The notes under the pieces are model-generated. The model had not been told where the DNA came from. It saw only the letters and a program-made list of their open reading frames with translations, and ran no database searches. DNA of 64,000 bases from Undaria pinnatifida (lineage: Eukaryota; Sar; Phaeophyceae; Laminariales; Alariaceae). The translations under genes and the position numbers were made by a program. Shown here piece by piece: positions 45,836-54,352 of this stretch; positions within the stretch are counted from its first letter, which is position 1, and each line of letters opens with the position of its first letter. The stretch lies in NCBI GenBank assembly GCA_012845835.1, contig JABAKD010000027.1, positions 13,252,487 through 13,316,486 on the forward strand. Direction: 5' to 3'.

Positions 45836-48800
45836 GGTCGTCGTTGTCGTCGTCGTCGTTGTTGTTGTTGTTGTTGATGTTGTCTGCCCCCCCCCCTTTC
45901 GTTCCTTTCTCACCACAGGCTTGAAACGGCCGGAATTCTACAGCCGCGTGGTGGACAGAGGGGAACGACCCCCGCTAAACCCGGAGTGGCCTATCCACGT
46001 TCGCAACTTGCTGGAGAGCTGTTGGCGGACGAACCTTGACGAGCGACTGAGTTTCCGAGAGGTTGCGGGGATACTCAAGGTAGGGGGTGGGTGGGTAGTC
46101 AAGCGGTGTTTTGGTTTCGTCGGGATGATCGTAGCGGTGGGTAGGTGGACCGGCGGCGTTCTTCTTCGTGGGAATAGTTTTTGGCGTTTTTTGTCGACGG
46201 AGGCGTGTCTGTTTGCTGTGGATGATCGGTGGTGTTACGTGGTATTGGTGGTGGTGGTGGTGGTGGTGGTGGTGGTGGTGGTGTTTTGGTGTCGGTGATG
46301 GTATCGACGTTGTTTTTGTTGATGCAGTTGTCTGATGTTTTTTTCTGCGATGGCGCACGTGTCGTTGTCTGACGTCAAGTATTTCGGCCATTGCGGTTGC
46401 TGTGGGGAAGATGCCGCGGTCGCTTGTTGTACGATGTGCACTTTTGTCGTGGTGTTGCTGTTGTTGTTGTTGTTGTTGTTGCTCTGGCGATGACGCCCTC
46501 ACGAAACAAAAAATGCTGTAAACCTGGTAATCTCAGCCTTTAGATATGACGTACCAGGTATTTGTGTGTGTTTTCAGAAATGTCTCTTTCTCCCACGCCG
46601 TGACAGCGTACCTGGTGTAGTAAACTAGGCTTTGTTTAGGCGTGGCGATAGACCGCCGTTCATAACTCTAAAGGGGGGTGTTCCCGTATCATTATTTATT
46701 TTCATTTTCTTCTGCTTTTCACCTCCGCGCGGGCTGGACGGGTAAACCATCTTGCGTGCACGACAGCGGTGTATACGTAGTCTGCGGGACAACACGACGG
46801 GCCATGGGCAAACTCTAAACTGGGATGCCCTTTTCTCTTACCTATGTATAGTACTAATACTGGTATATGGCTTGTTTAGATGTGTTGTTCACAGTATTTT
46901 TCGTATGGGCAAAAGGAGCTTTGTACGAATAGTTACTCCGTAAAGACCAACAGACCCATCATCGCTCAGAAGGGGGAGGGGGATCTCTCTCTTTGTTCCA
47001 TAGTAATTTTTTCGTATTTTTCTTGGTCTCTTCGGGGCGGACCCCCCCCCCCGCCTTACGCAAGTTTCACTGTTGTGTTTTTTTTTTGTCTCCGTAATGT
47101 GATCGTTTCTTAATCTGTGGGCTTAACCCCACCCCCCTTCACGCACACGTCACGTCACTCTTTTTTAGTCGTGTGTCTTCGTGTTTCCGGTATATTTTCC
47201 CTTGTCGGCACAATTTCCAACTCACAGCTTTTTGTTAATTAGCTTCGTTTTTTCGTATTGGGTGCTGCACGGTTTGGGCTGACCACTGCTATCGTCAGAA
47301 ATGGTGCGCAGGTGATAGTACCATACCATTTGGCTTCATTTTTTGCGTTGGGTACTGCTGTGGCGATGATGACGGCACCCTGACCCTGACCCTCACCCAT
47401 TCGGAATACCGCTCTGGGTCCATGTGCCCTGCCTGATGCCATCACTGGGGTAAAACGGTCAGAAACGTCAAATACAGTAGCTAATATAGTGCGGGTGTCC
47501 GATATTGTGCGGGTGAAATCATTTGGCTCAATATAGACCCATTTATAGTGGCCGGTTTTTATATAGTGCGGGTGCCCGGCATAGTGCGGGTAAATTTTCG
47601 TGACACATACCCGCACTACATAGGGCCACCTACTGCTGTAGTGTGTTTCTCGCTGTGGCATGGGCGTCACCACTCTGTCGCCATAAACACCAGTGCGCAG
47701 GTGATACGACCGTACGGCAATGGTCCTACTCAGTACTATTACTATTAATACTCCTGTGGTTAGGAGATTTTTTTTTTCTACATTCTTTCTCGTGCCGTCC
47801 TGTTTCCCTCGTTGTGTTCGTTTTTTTTTTCTTGTTTCTTGTGTTTTTTTTCCTTCTTACCATCGTATAATTATTTTGACTATATATGTATATTTTTTAT
47901 TTATTTTTTACCAATTTTTGTTGCAAGTAGCCTGGTGTGCTTGCTGGCTTGCATCTTTTTTTGCCCGCGTGTTCATTGCGGTACCTCAATTGCTTGGCCA
48001 AATCTCCTCTCTTCGCTGTCGTTGCAATGATGATGTGTATCAGATTTCTGTCTCAATCGTTTGTGACCACACGGAGCTCGTCTAATCATCATGTACCTCG
48101 TATGAGGCATCGGTACGGACACCGGTTGTGCTGGATGAAGTAGATGCGTTGAAATATCACTTCAATGTGGAGCACGGACATAGTCGATATACTTGTATCA
48201 CATTTGCAATGTTGTCTTGTGAACTCCCTTGTCAGTGCGAACACAGGTGTCCGCCGAGGAGGACTGTTGGGGAGGGGGGCGGGGAGGGAGGTTCTTGGTC
48301 TTGTCGAGGCAGAGTGTGCTGGGATGAGCACGTCCGCTTTACAAAGGCCTCTCTAGTTTTGTTTAAACTCCCTCGCTTTTTTTTTTTTCCAATGCGAACC
48401 CATCTCACGCACCGCCTCCCTCGTCTTGTGTAACTAACTCCCTCCCTCCCTCGCCCGAGTGCAGGTGTGCGCCGAGGAGGAGAACCGGCGGTCTTTCTCC
48501 GAGGAGAAGCGGAAGAGCGTGCGCATGTCGACCAGACGGTCCAAGCTCTGGACGACGACGGGCGCGAGGCCGGACCTGGAGGAAATATACGCGGACCCGC
48601 AGTACAAGCCCAAGTTCACCATCTCGTCTTTCTTCTCCTCACATAACGTTAGTTCCCCGACTCCCACTGCCTCCGCGTCGCGCCGGCCGGTAGTCCCCGA
48701 CGACCAACAGACCCCCACTCGGCCGATAATATACGACGATCGATCGATCCCCACTTGGCGAGAGTTGCCGACCGCAACCCCGGCGGGAAGAAGCAGGGGT

Positions 48801-48908
48801 GCACTAGTATTACGCACTTGGGGATGGCAAAGCCTTTTGTCCGCCCCGCGCAGGTTTCGGCGCCCCACCAAATACTTGAAATGGATGAAGGGACGAAATA
48901 CGGTATAG
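38418..48908 (+). CDS. TKL-like serine/threonine protein kinase, eleven-exon gene
   Basis: Predicted cytoplasmic kinase transferring ATP phosphate to Ser/Thr of unknown substrates. Exons: 38418-38529, 40009-40742, 41539-41847, 42406-42513, 43003-43098, 43469-43540, 44036-44191, 45093-45176, 45451-45544, 45919-46079, 48465-48908. All introns are GT-AG and phases agree, giving 789 aa. Residues 1-375 are low complexity (Ser/Thr/Ala/Pro). The catalytic domain is about 376-641: Lys404 in VVLK, alpha-C Glu423, HRDLKPDN with Asp506, DFG Asp524, APE 555-557, Asp569 in GDVYSF, and a C-lobe CW...ERLSF typical of TKL kinases. The glycine loop is degenerate (AQGAMC, one of three glycines kept). No signal peptide or membrane segment was seen. 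The start is the first ATG of an exon whose phase fits exon 2. The 3' end is uncertain: a donor at 48648 could replace the terminal stop. Family assignment is by motif; substrate and pathway are unknown. Confidence 0.85.
38500..39290 (+). repeat. 86-bp minisatellite in kinase intron 1, derived from the exon 1 donor
   Basis: Five copies with exact 86-bp spacing start at 38641, 38727, 38813, 38899 and 38985 (CAGTAAGCCG). Each has two ACGATGCGATTGAGTCT sub-repeats. Flanking decayed copies extend from the exon 1 end (GGAGTCTATCGGTGAGCC) to about 39290 (GGAGTCTATCGGCAAGCC). Each unit carries a donor-like GTAAGC. Confidence 0.9.
39330..39415 (-). mobile_element. diverged foldback-family tip in kinase intron 1
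   Basis: ATCACACGCAGCTTGCAATT, GAATTTCGATGAAGA and CTCAGCAGAGGCGTG keep the order of the arm tip. Confidence 0.5.
39812..39958 (+). repeat. dispersed repeat family J, copy in kinase intron 1
   Basis: About 150 bp from CATGCGACTCGCC to CATGCACAAACTGAGTAC. A very similar copy lies in intron 6 (43862-44010) and an inverted diverged one at 59221-59350. Short, non-coding, probably a mobile fragment. Confidence 0.75.
40009..40742 (+). CDS. kinase exon 2, low-complexity N-terminal region
   Basis: Encodes residues 38-282, rich in Ser, Thr, Ala, Pro and acidic stretches ([12 protein letters not shown]), with no recognised domain. Two in-frame acceptors exist, after 40008 and after 40026, differing by six codons. 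The donor is GAG|GTGCGT, phase 0. The region is likely disordered. Confidence 0.75.
40743..41538 (+). other. kinase intron 2, G-rich then AG-free
   Basis: The first 200 and the 41050-41160 stretches are runs of G and GA with G-quadruplex potential. From 41320 to 41536 there is no AG dinucleotide; a C/T tract and a CAA/AAC-rich segment lead to the acceptor. Confidence 0.7.
41539..41847 (+). CDS. kinase exon 3, linker and start of N-lobe
   Basis: Encodes residues 283-385, ending in [12 protein letters not shown], the first beta strand of the kinase domain. The acceptor chosen is the first AG after a roughly 218-nt AG-free stretch. A second in-frame acceptor at 41555-41556 would remove six codons. 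The donor is CAG|GTACGA. Confidence 0.75.
41915..42010 (-). mobile_element. diverged tRNA-SINE body fragment in kinase intron 3
   Basis: AGCTCCTGGACAAGCCGT and the following GTCCCGTTC...GGTTCC-type order match the 3' body of the tRNA-derived SINE in reverse, without the tRNA-like head. Confidence 0.45.
42406..42513 (+). CDS. kinase exon 4, glycine loop and catalytic lysine
   Basis: Encodes [19 protein letters not shown] followed by [17 protein letters not shown]. It contains the ATP-binding lysine (residue 404 in this model). Only the middle glycine of GxGxxG remains; the first is Ala (exon 3) and the third is Cys. The acceptor is CAACAG, the donor GAG|GTGAGA. Confidence 0.85.
43003..43098 (+). 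CDS. kinase exon 5, alpha-C helix
   Basis: Encodes [19 protein letters not shown] and the start of the hinge region ([14 protein letters not shown]). Glu423 should pair with Lys404. Splice sites are TGTGCAG| and CTG|GTGAGT, both strong. Confidence 0.9.
43469..43540 (+). CDS. kinase exon 6, hinge and alpha-D
   Basis: Encodes [16 protein letters not shown] and eight further residues, the usual hinge motif of TKL kinases (E-x-L-x-G-G-T-L). Splice sites are GACAG| and AAG|GTAACT. Confidence 0.9.
43610..43745 (-). mobile_element. diverged foldback-family arm in kinase intron 6
   Basis: Shows the ordered pieces of the foldback arm end in reverse (CACGATCGAAG, GCTTGCAG, GTTTCGACG, CAGCTGGGGTG followed by a T-rich run), with many substitutions. 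Confidence 0.5.
43862..44010 (+). repeat. dispersed repeat family J, copy in kinase intron 6
   Basis: Closely matches 39812-39958 through CTCCGTCCCGGCATAGTA and the CATGCACAAACTGAGTAC end. It sits about 25 bases upstream of exon 7. Confidence 0.75.
44036..44191 (+). CDS. kinase exon 7, catalytic loop and DFG
   Basis: Contains LEYLHD, then [12 protein letters not shown] and KVIDFGLGK, so the catalytic Asp506, Lys508, Asn511 and metal-binding Asp524 are all present. The residues IGF after the catalytic Asn are common in stramenopile kinases. Splice sites are AGTAG| and AAG|GTGGGG. Confidence 0.95.
44192..45092 (+). other. kinase intron 7 with TTAA MITE and short tandem repeat
   Basis: Contains a TTAA-type MITE copy (44474-44563) and, at 44880-44950, a short repeat of GATGATCTGTA/GATGATCTA. 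No exon-like sequence was seen. Confidence 0.6.
44474..44563. mobile_element. TTAA-type MITE, diverged, in kinase intron 7
   Basis: CTAACGCATTTGCAACTAGA ... GTCTAAAGGGGCTGATG with GATTAGTGTAGGGAGGGG inside. Confidence 0.6.
45093..45176 (+). CDS. kinase exon 8, activation segment
   Basis: Encodes the activation segment with [16 protein letters not shown]. Thr545, Thr548 and Ser550 are possible phosphorylation sites. Splice sites are CTACAG| and GAG|GTATGG. Confidence 0.95.
45451..45544 (+). CDS. kinase exon 9, subdomain IX
   Basis: Encodes [20 protein letters not shown] and flanking residues. Asp569 stabilises the catalytic loop in this family. It ends in phase 1 at G|GTGAGA, matching exon 10. 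Confidence 0.95.
45795..45880 (+). repeat. (GTT)n/(GTC)n in kinase intron 9
   Basis: Triplet repeat ending about 40 bases before exon 10. Confidence 0.75.
45919..46079 (+). CDS. kinase exon 10, end of C-lobe
   Basis: Encodes the last helices: [20 protein letters not shown] and then [17 protein letters not shown], with the conserved subdomain XI arginine. The acceptor is CACCACAG, the donor AAG|GTAGGG. Confidence 0.9.
46080..48464 (+). other. kinase intron 10, long, repeat-bearing
   Basis: Holds (GGT)n near 46245-46285, (GTT)n near 46458-46482, a CAGTAG-type MITE at 47474-47633 and T-rich tracts. No additional kinase motif is visible. The two catalytic-domain-flanking exons join in phase across it. 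Confidence 0.55.
47472..47637. mobile_element. CAGTAGG MITE, opposite orientation
   Basis: TACAGTAGCTAATATAGTGC ... GGGCCACCTACTG; interior matches 33003-33154 inverted. It lies in kinase intron 10. Confidence 0.65.
48465..48908 (+). CDS. kinase exon 11, C-terminal tail
   Basis: The first 61 codons, up to [11 protein letters not shown] at 48647, look coding (charged, [14 protein letters not shown]...). Beyond that the frame stays open to a TAG at 48906-48908 but the peptide is Pro/Thr-rich and less convincing. A donor-like GTTAGT at 48648 could splice in phase 0 to 52153. The acceptor is AGTGCAG after a C/T-rich tract. Confidence 0.65.
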   Translation: MCAEEENRRSFSEEKRKSVRMSTRRSKLWTTTGARPDLEEIYADPQYKPKFTISSFFSSHNVSSPTPTASASRRPVVPDDQQTPTRPIIYDDRSIPTWRELPTATPAGRSRGALVLRTWGWQSLLSAPRRFRRPTKYLKWMKGRNTV

Positions 48909-48909
48909 A

Positions 48910-49840
48910 TTTTTTCCTAGAAAATTATTTGGAAATTTCCTGTGACTGGCTGTCGTACGCCACCAGTATTCATCTACGAAGTGCGAGTAGTAGGGGACAA
49001 GAACCGGTCTAGTGTTAAACACGTTCTAGAATTTTCGTGGTAATTTTCCGTGGAAGTTTCTTGCGAGTAGCTGCGCCAGCAGTCGTTTGGTACCTGGCAT
49101 ACAGCAGCGGGTCCGTTGGTTCAGCAGTGTATGGTGCTGACGCATTATCCCAGTAAGTTTCTAAGATATGTCTATGGGTCGCTGCTTTAACCACCAGTTC
49201 AATTGTCGGGCCTGCAGCACGTGCTGATGCGCCGTAAGATTTTTCTGTGGATATGAAAATACCGCTGTACTTCCAGTAGTCTGGCCTACAGCAGTAGGTG
49301 CATTGGTTGTGCAGCGATTGTTACTGAGATGTCCTAATCTTTTTCTGCTGGGTGACTATTGCCCTGCTCTCCACCAGCAGGCTGGTCTACAGGTAGGCAC
49401 AGTAGGTCGGTCCGTTGGTCCTGCACCGTTCTGCACCGTATGTACGGTGCTGATACGTCCTGACATTTTTTCAGTTGATAACTGCAGTATACTGCTGTAC
49501 TGATTTGTTGATTCCAGACGGCTCGTGTAGCAGCGGTAGGTGCGATGGTTATGCAACGTATGATGCTCATCAGTCCTAAGAAATGTCTTGTGGATGTCTA
49601 CTGCTGTACCGGTACTATATGCCTGTAGTAGTCGGGTATACAGCAGTAGGTGCGTTGGTTGTGCAGCGCACGATGCTCATCAGTCCTAAGAATTTTCTGG
49701 GGGTAACTGAGAATTTTCTGTGGATAACTGCAGTTCTACCGGTACTCTCGCAGCGGTGTACCAGATATTGGCGAAGCAAAATATGGTGCTGATATATTTT
49801 GTGGTCGGTATGCTAAGCCACGACAGCGGTACGAGGTATA
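48910..49840. other. no gene recognised
   Basis: Contains loosely repeated CAGTAGGTGCGTTGGTTGTG and CATCAGTCCTAAGAA segments at 49280-49330, 49535-49580 and 49640-49700, perhaps an old repeat. Confidence 0.4.
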
Positions 49841-49844
49841 TTAT

Positions 49845-50345
49845 AAAAATAAAAATACACTTGAGCTGTGAGATCGAAGATTTTGTCAAAACTCATCTTT
49901 GCGAGCTGTGTGTGATACTCCGATCGCGCGTATTACGGGTTGTGTGTCCTCATGAAGGATATAGGTCGGCGACTCCCGTTGGAACTACAGTGTAGCTACC
50001 AGGGTCAACAGGGTGATGTTAAGTCAGTCTGTGCGCGGAAACTATAAACCCGTTTTTGAGGGGGACACCATCTGACAGCTTTGGAAGGACATTCATCAGT
50101 TTCTCAAGTGTATGTAAGTCGTATAACCAGTGAGGGGAGGGCGGAGTTTTTTAGGACGTGGGGGCATGGGTTTGAACAAGAGGGAGCGGGGGGGGCGGGG
50201 GCGGGGGGATGGGCGGGAAAACTCAAAGTGTGCGTGGAAACTGTAAATCCTTTAAGGGAATAAATCTGACGGTTTTGGAAGGAATGCACCAGTTTATCAT
50301 GTATATCCTGTAAGTCGTACAACCAGTATGGAGAGGGCGGAGTGT
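49845..50345 (+). mobile_element. foldback-family arm with G-rich end
   Basis: TATAAAAATAAAAATACACT tip, GAGATCGAAGATTTTGTC, TCCGATCGCGCGTATTACGG, CAGGGTCAACAGGGTGATGT, then G-rich core. The partner arm is missing. Confidence 0.7.
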
Positions 50346-50349
50346 TGGA

Positions 50350-52150
50350 GGGGGTGGGTGGGGGGTGGGGGCAAATATATACTCCGGAGTATATACATAT
50401 TATTTTGATAGCAGCACGCGTAGCGCGTGTCTGCGAATAACCATTACCCCACCGGTAGTCCACAGCAGTAGGGGCACTGGTAAAGCTAAATATTATATGC
50501 TCATGTATGGTCCGAACGCCGCTGCAACAGCGGTAACAGCGGTAGGAGTAGGCGTAGACCGACGGTAGCCCACATACGGCGGCATATCTGTTGGCCAAGC
50601 AAAATGTGATGCTGGTCGTCGGCATGCGCGCGCCACAACAGCAGTATGCGCCTAAACGTGTGTGCGGCCATGATACGCGCGGCTTACAGGCGATGCACTG
50701 AGTTCCTGGCGCGAACAGAAATTTTACAGCTCCCTATTAATAGTAATAGCTAGGGATGTAAACAAGCGATGCACCCATACCCAACGTATTTTTATGTACA
50801 CACACACCGATCACACCGCGCATGGTTTTCGGGCTAGGTTAGGGCTTAGGCTTCTGGTCGGGTGGGGACTTGGTGGCAGGTATGCCGGTAGACTACTAGT
50901 AGTTTATTAAGTACGGGTGTATGGCTATGACTACACCCCTAGGCCTTTAGGGGTGCGTTGTTTTTTCTTGTTCCCAGCGGCTGTATATATGTGTGCCCTC
51001 GATACTCGTAGAGCTCTACCACTGCCATGGTAAGAAACTATCGTGTTGTCTACGGCTATCCGCAATACATCATTTGGTAGTGTGTGTGTGTGTGTGTGTT
51101 TTTTTTTTCATGTCGTACGCGTGCTATTAATACTTGTGCTACGTTACAAGGTTGGTTGTGCTGTTTGTGGTGTCGTTCTTGTCCCGCTGTTGTATTCCTT
51201 TTTTTTGTGTGTGTACTGTAATTATCTCTGGTTGTAATGTACTTTGGTTGGTCGTATTGCGTGTGTTTTGTGTGCGCCTGGAATGTAGTTTGAACCTTCC
51301 CAGAGCTCGTACATGCCTGGCATGTGCCCGGTAATTTTGTTGACGAGTTCCTTGGAGAACCGACGGAGGTCCCATGGGCGACACAGAAAAAATGAACATG
51401 ATAATTGACTGAAAAGAACACAAGAAAGAACGGTGTACGGTTACGGCATTTTGACCAGTTCATGTGAGAACCGAAAGCGCGACAGCGACGACAATATTTT
51501 TTTACCTAGCGTGCTAGGGCTGGAATGCGTTTTGCCTTGTAGTGTCCACATGTCTATGCACCTGGTGCATGACGTTTCGCCGGAACTGATAAGAGCCCTA
51601 CGGCCACACCACAATTTTGAGCGAGCGAGCGCTCTTCTTTTGAGCCTCGTAGTGTTTACGTATGTATCATGCCTGGTGGGTTTGTTATAACTAGTGCGTT
51701 GGAGAACCGAGAGGGTCCTATTATACGGTGACAACCAATTTGAGAGAGAGCGAACGAGTGCGTGCGTCCGCACTCGCCGTATATTCGACGTTGATTTTTT
51801 ATGTTGGCTTTAATGTTGCTGAAGTTGATGTCGGCGCTGTCTCCCTCTTATTTTACCGTAAAAGTTCGAGCGTGCGAAATAGTGTGGTGACTTCAATGCT
51901 GGAGTTGCTGTTCGTTGTTGAAGTTGCTGTTGCTGTTGTTGTTGACCTCGGTTCTGCCCTCCCTCCTCTTCTTTATCTGTGCGCAACTATGTCGAGCGAG
52001 CGAGCGCGCGGGAGCATGCGAAACTCGTCGTATCTTCGATGTCGATGTTGCTGTTGCCGTTGAAGTTGACACTGCCTCCCCCCTCTTCTTTTTAACGCTT
52101 GCCTTTTTTTTTTTTTTGTTCTTCTTTTGGCGGTGTTTCGGGCTTTTCAC
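50350..52150. other. no gene recognised
   Basis: GT-repeat at 51080, a duplicated AGCGAGCGAGCG-type segment (51620, 51995) and T-rich tracts. Open frames carry no motif. Confidence 0.35.
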
Positions 52151-52152
52151 AG

Positions 52153-52239
52153 AGCTCAGGCGCTGGAGCTGCTTCGAAGAAGTTTGGAGGGAAGAAGCAA
52201 AAGAGTATTACCCGACGAGCGACCTCGGGAAACAGCTGA
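52153..52239 (+). CDS. possible alternative 3'-terminal exon
   Basis: An excellent acceptor (long T tract, CTTTTCACAG) precedes a stretch that reads SSGAGAASKKFGGKKQKSIT and nine more residues before a TGA in phase 0, compatible with the kinase donor at 48648. The other two frames are also open and coding-like, so both the frame and the parent gene are unsure. If joined, the kinase would be 731 aa. Confidence 0.3.
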   Translation, partial: SSGAGAASKKFGGKKQKSITRRATSGNS

Positions 52240-52840
52240 AAGCTTCTGTTATATATTTGGCTCCTTGGCGGGAGGGCGCAACGGAAGGAGCGGGTTTGAT
52301 GGAAAAAGAGGCGGTTGGGGAGGGGGGAAGGGACAAGACAGAAGACAGAAACGATTTCGGTGGGAGATAGGAATGGCGTAGTGGGCGGGAGGGGGGCCGT
52401 ACTCATGTGTTGTGGGAGCGGGGGGGGGTGGGGTCTGGGCGATGGCAATCGGGCTATCGTGGCTGGCAGTGGCGGGGCCAAGATGTGACATGGCATCATG
52501 GAGATATTAATGAAAAATTGTGTCAAATGACAAAATGCACGGGACTTGGTGTGAGGGAGGCAGGCGTGTGTGGGGACGGGATGTCACGCGTGATCGCCGT
52601 CAAGCGTTTCCGCTGTGGTGCGTTTCGCCGTCAAGATTTTTTCGCCGATTCTTTTTTCCTGTCAAAAAACGTTTTCGCCTAAAATTATCCGCACACGCCC
52701 CCATAATCCCCCCCCCCCCCCCCCCCCCCCCCCCGTTAGCGCTGCTGTAATTTTGGAAAGTCTTCTCACGTAAAGGGCGGGGGGGGGGGGGGGGTCGAGA
52801 CCAGGAGGAGGCGGAATAGGGAGCGAGCGGGACATGAACG

Positions 52841-53017
52841 TTATCCCCTTTAGAACTGAACTGCACACATTTTTTTGGGTACAAATGACTTGGAACTAGT
52901 GTGCGAGAGATTTTTCGCAGTTCTTCAAAAGGTTTAGAACTAACGGCACACACTTTTTTTGGTCGAAAATGACTTGCAGTTCGTGTGCGATAATTTTCGC
53001 AATTAAGAAAGGGTTAT
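52841..53017. mobile_element. TTAA-type MITE, longer and diverged
   Basis: TTATCCCCTTTAGAACTGAA at the start and AAGAAAGGGTTATAA at the end. The interior shows two partial copies of the TGACTTG...GTGTGCGA segment. Confidence 0.5.
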
Positions 53018-53419
53018 AAGGCGTTCTTTCGTAGGCCGTTTTGCTTCGCGCTTTGTATTTTGGCGTGTTGTGTTGAGTTTTTTTTTTTTTTTCGTGTGCT
53101 TTTACGGATGCAAGCCAGTTTTGTGGCGATGCATCGTATCGACCGGACCAGCTTGGATGTCATTGGCTCGGTCTGTAATCGGTGAAAAATTGTTGGCTGG
53201 GAGGCTTGAGGGGGGGAGTCGGGTTCACGCCCCACCGTGGAGGTTATGGGAAGCGATTTGGTTGTGCACGCGCGAACTTTTGCGAACGTTTTCTGCTTTT
53301 GTCTGGCGGTCAACTATCGCCGACGGCTAGTTTCCTGTGCGCCCTTTCGTTTCGTTCTTGCCTGGCACAATTAATGCCGTTCGATCACCGTATATGACAG
53401 TGTATAACATCCCCCTGCG

Positions 53420-53611
53420 ATGAAATGCCGAGCGGGTTTCCTCCAAAACCAGCGCGGCACGAATAACGACGGTGGTAGCGTTGCGAGTATGTCGTCCAGA
53501 TCTTTCCGTAGACGCGTCGCTCGGCGTTTAGACTCTACCGGTCGTCGAGAAATCGGCGTACCAAACTCGTCCGAGGGGGTGTGCTATACACCGTCACACA
53601 CGGTACGATGA
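53420..53611 (+). CDS. possible small exon or ORF
   Basis: From ATG 53420, or spliced at AACCAG|CGC (53453), the frame reads RGTNNDGGSVASMSSRSFRR ... REIGVPNSSEGVCYTPSHTVR and TGA. Arg/Ser rich. Unrecognised. It might belong to a gene whose other exons are not visible. Confidence 0.28.
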   Translation: MKCRAGFLQNQRGTNNDGGSVASMSSRSFRRRVARRLDSTGRREIGVPNSSEGVCYTPSHTVR

Positions 53612-53682
53612 CCCTGTGGAGTTTTTTTTTTCTCCCCTGAATGTTTTGTGTGTAGGGGGAGAGGGGCTGCGCAGGCGACTTA

Positions 53683-53706
53683 GCAGCAGCAGCAGCAGCA
53701 GCAGCA
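53683..53706 (+). repeat. (CAG)n microsatellite
   Basis: Eight AGC/CAG units, no supported reading frame across them. Confidence 0.7.
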
Positions 53707-54307
53707 GGGTCCTTTGTGCCTTGTCCTCGCTCTTCTCCTGAATTTCGAGTGGAGTTTGGACGAGAGAGCGCGCGGGCTGTGTTTTCCTTCTTTTCTTTTT
53801 TTCATGTTTCGTCCTTGTTTTTCTTCTTACGTCCTGTACCAGCCCGGTTGTATGGCTTGCGTCCCGCTCATTTTTCGGTAAAAAAAAACTGTACGAAGCC
53901 TGTATTTTTTTTGTGCTGCAACCGAACGTTGTCTGTCGTTCCGTTTCGAGATCGAATCGAGACCCGAATCCTTCGATGTGTGTTTCCGTCATTTGTGGGG
54001 GGCCTCGAAACAAATCCGTGAAGTAAAGCAGTCGCCGTGTTTACATTGGTTGAAGACCGGGGAAGTCTGGGGGCGGACTGCTTTTTCGTTTTTTGTTTTA
54101 CCCCCCCACGTCTACGTTTTTTTTTTCCCTTTTGAGCTAACGAGACGAGCCGGTTTACGAATTTTTGTTTTTGTGCTTCGTGCTAGATCAGACGGAGCAC
54201 TCACACTCGTAGATCGTAGAGTCAAGCGTTGATTGCATGATAGATCCCACCGGGAGTGTTGTCTGAGTGAGGTGTAACAAATGGTGCGCGTTCTCGAGCA
54301 AATTGTG

Positions 54308-54352
54308 ACGGACGCTCGTGGTGGCGGTGGTGGTGGTGGTGGTGGTGGCGAC
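54308..54352 (+). repeat. (GGT)n microsatellite
   Basis: GGTGGTGGTGGTGGTGGTGG with flanking GGC/GGT variants. Confidence 0.7.

Noticed and set aside
52100..52530. - strand Pro-rich frame opposite the possible terminal exon
   Set aside because: Derived from G-rich + strand sequence, no motif or splice sites.
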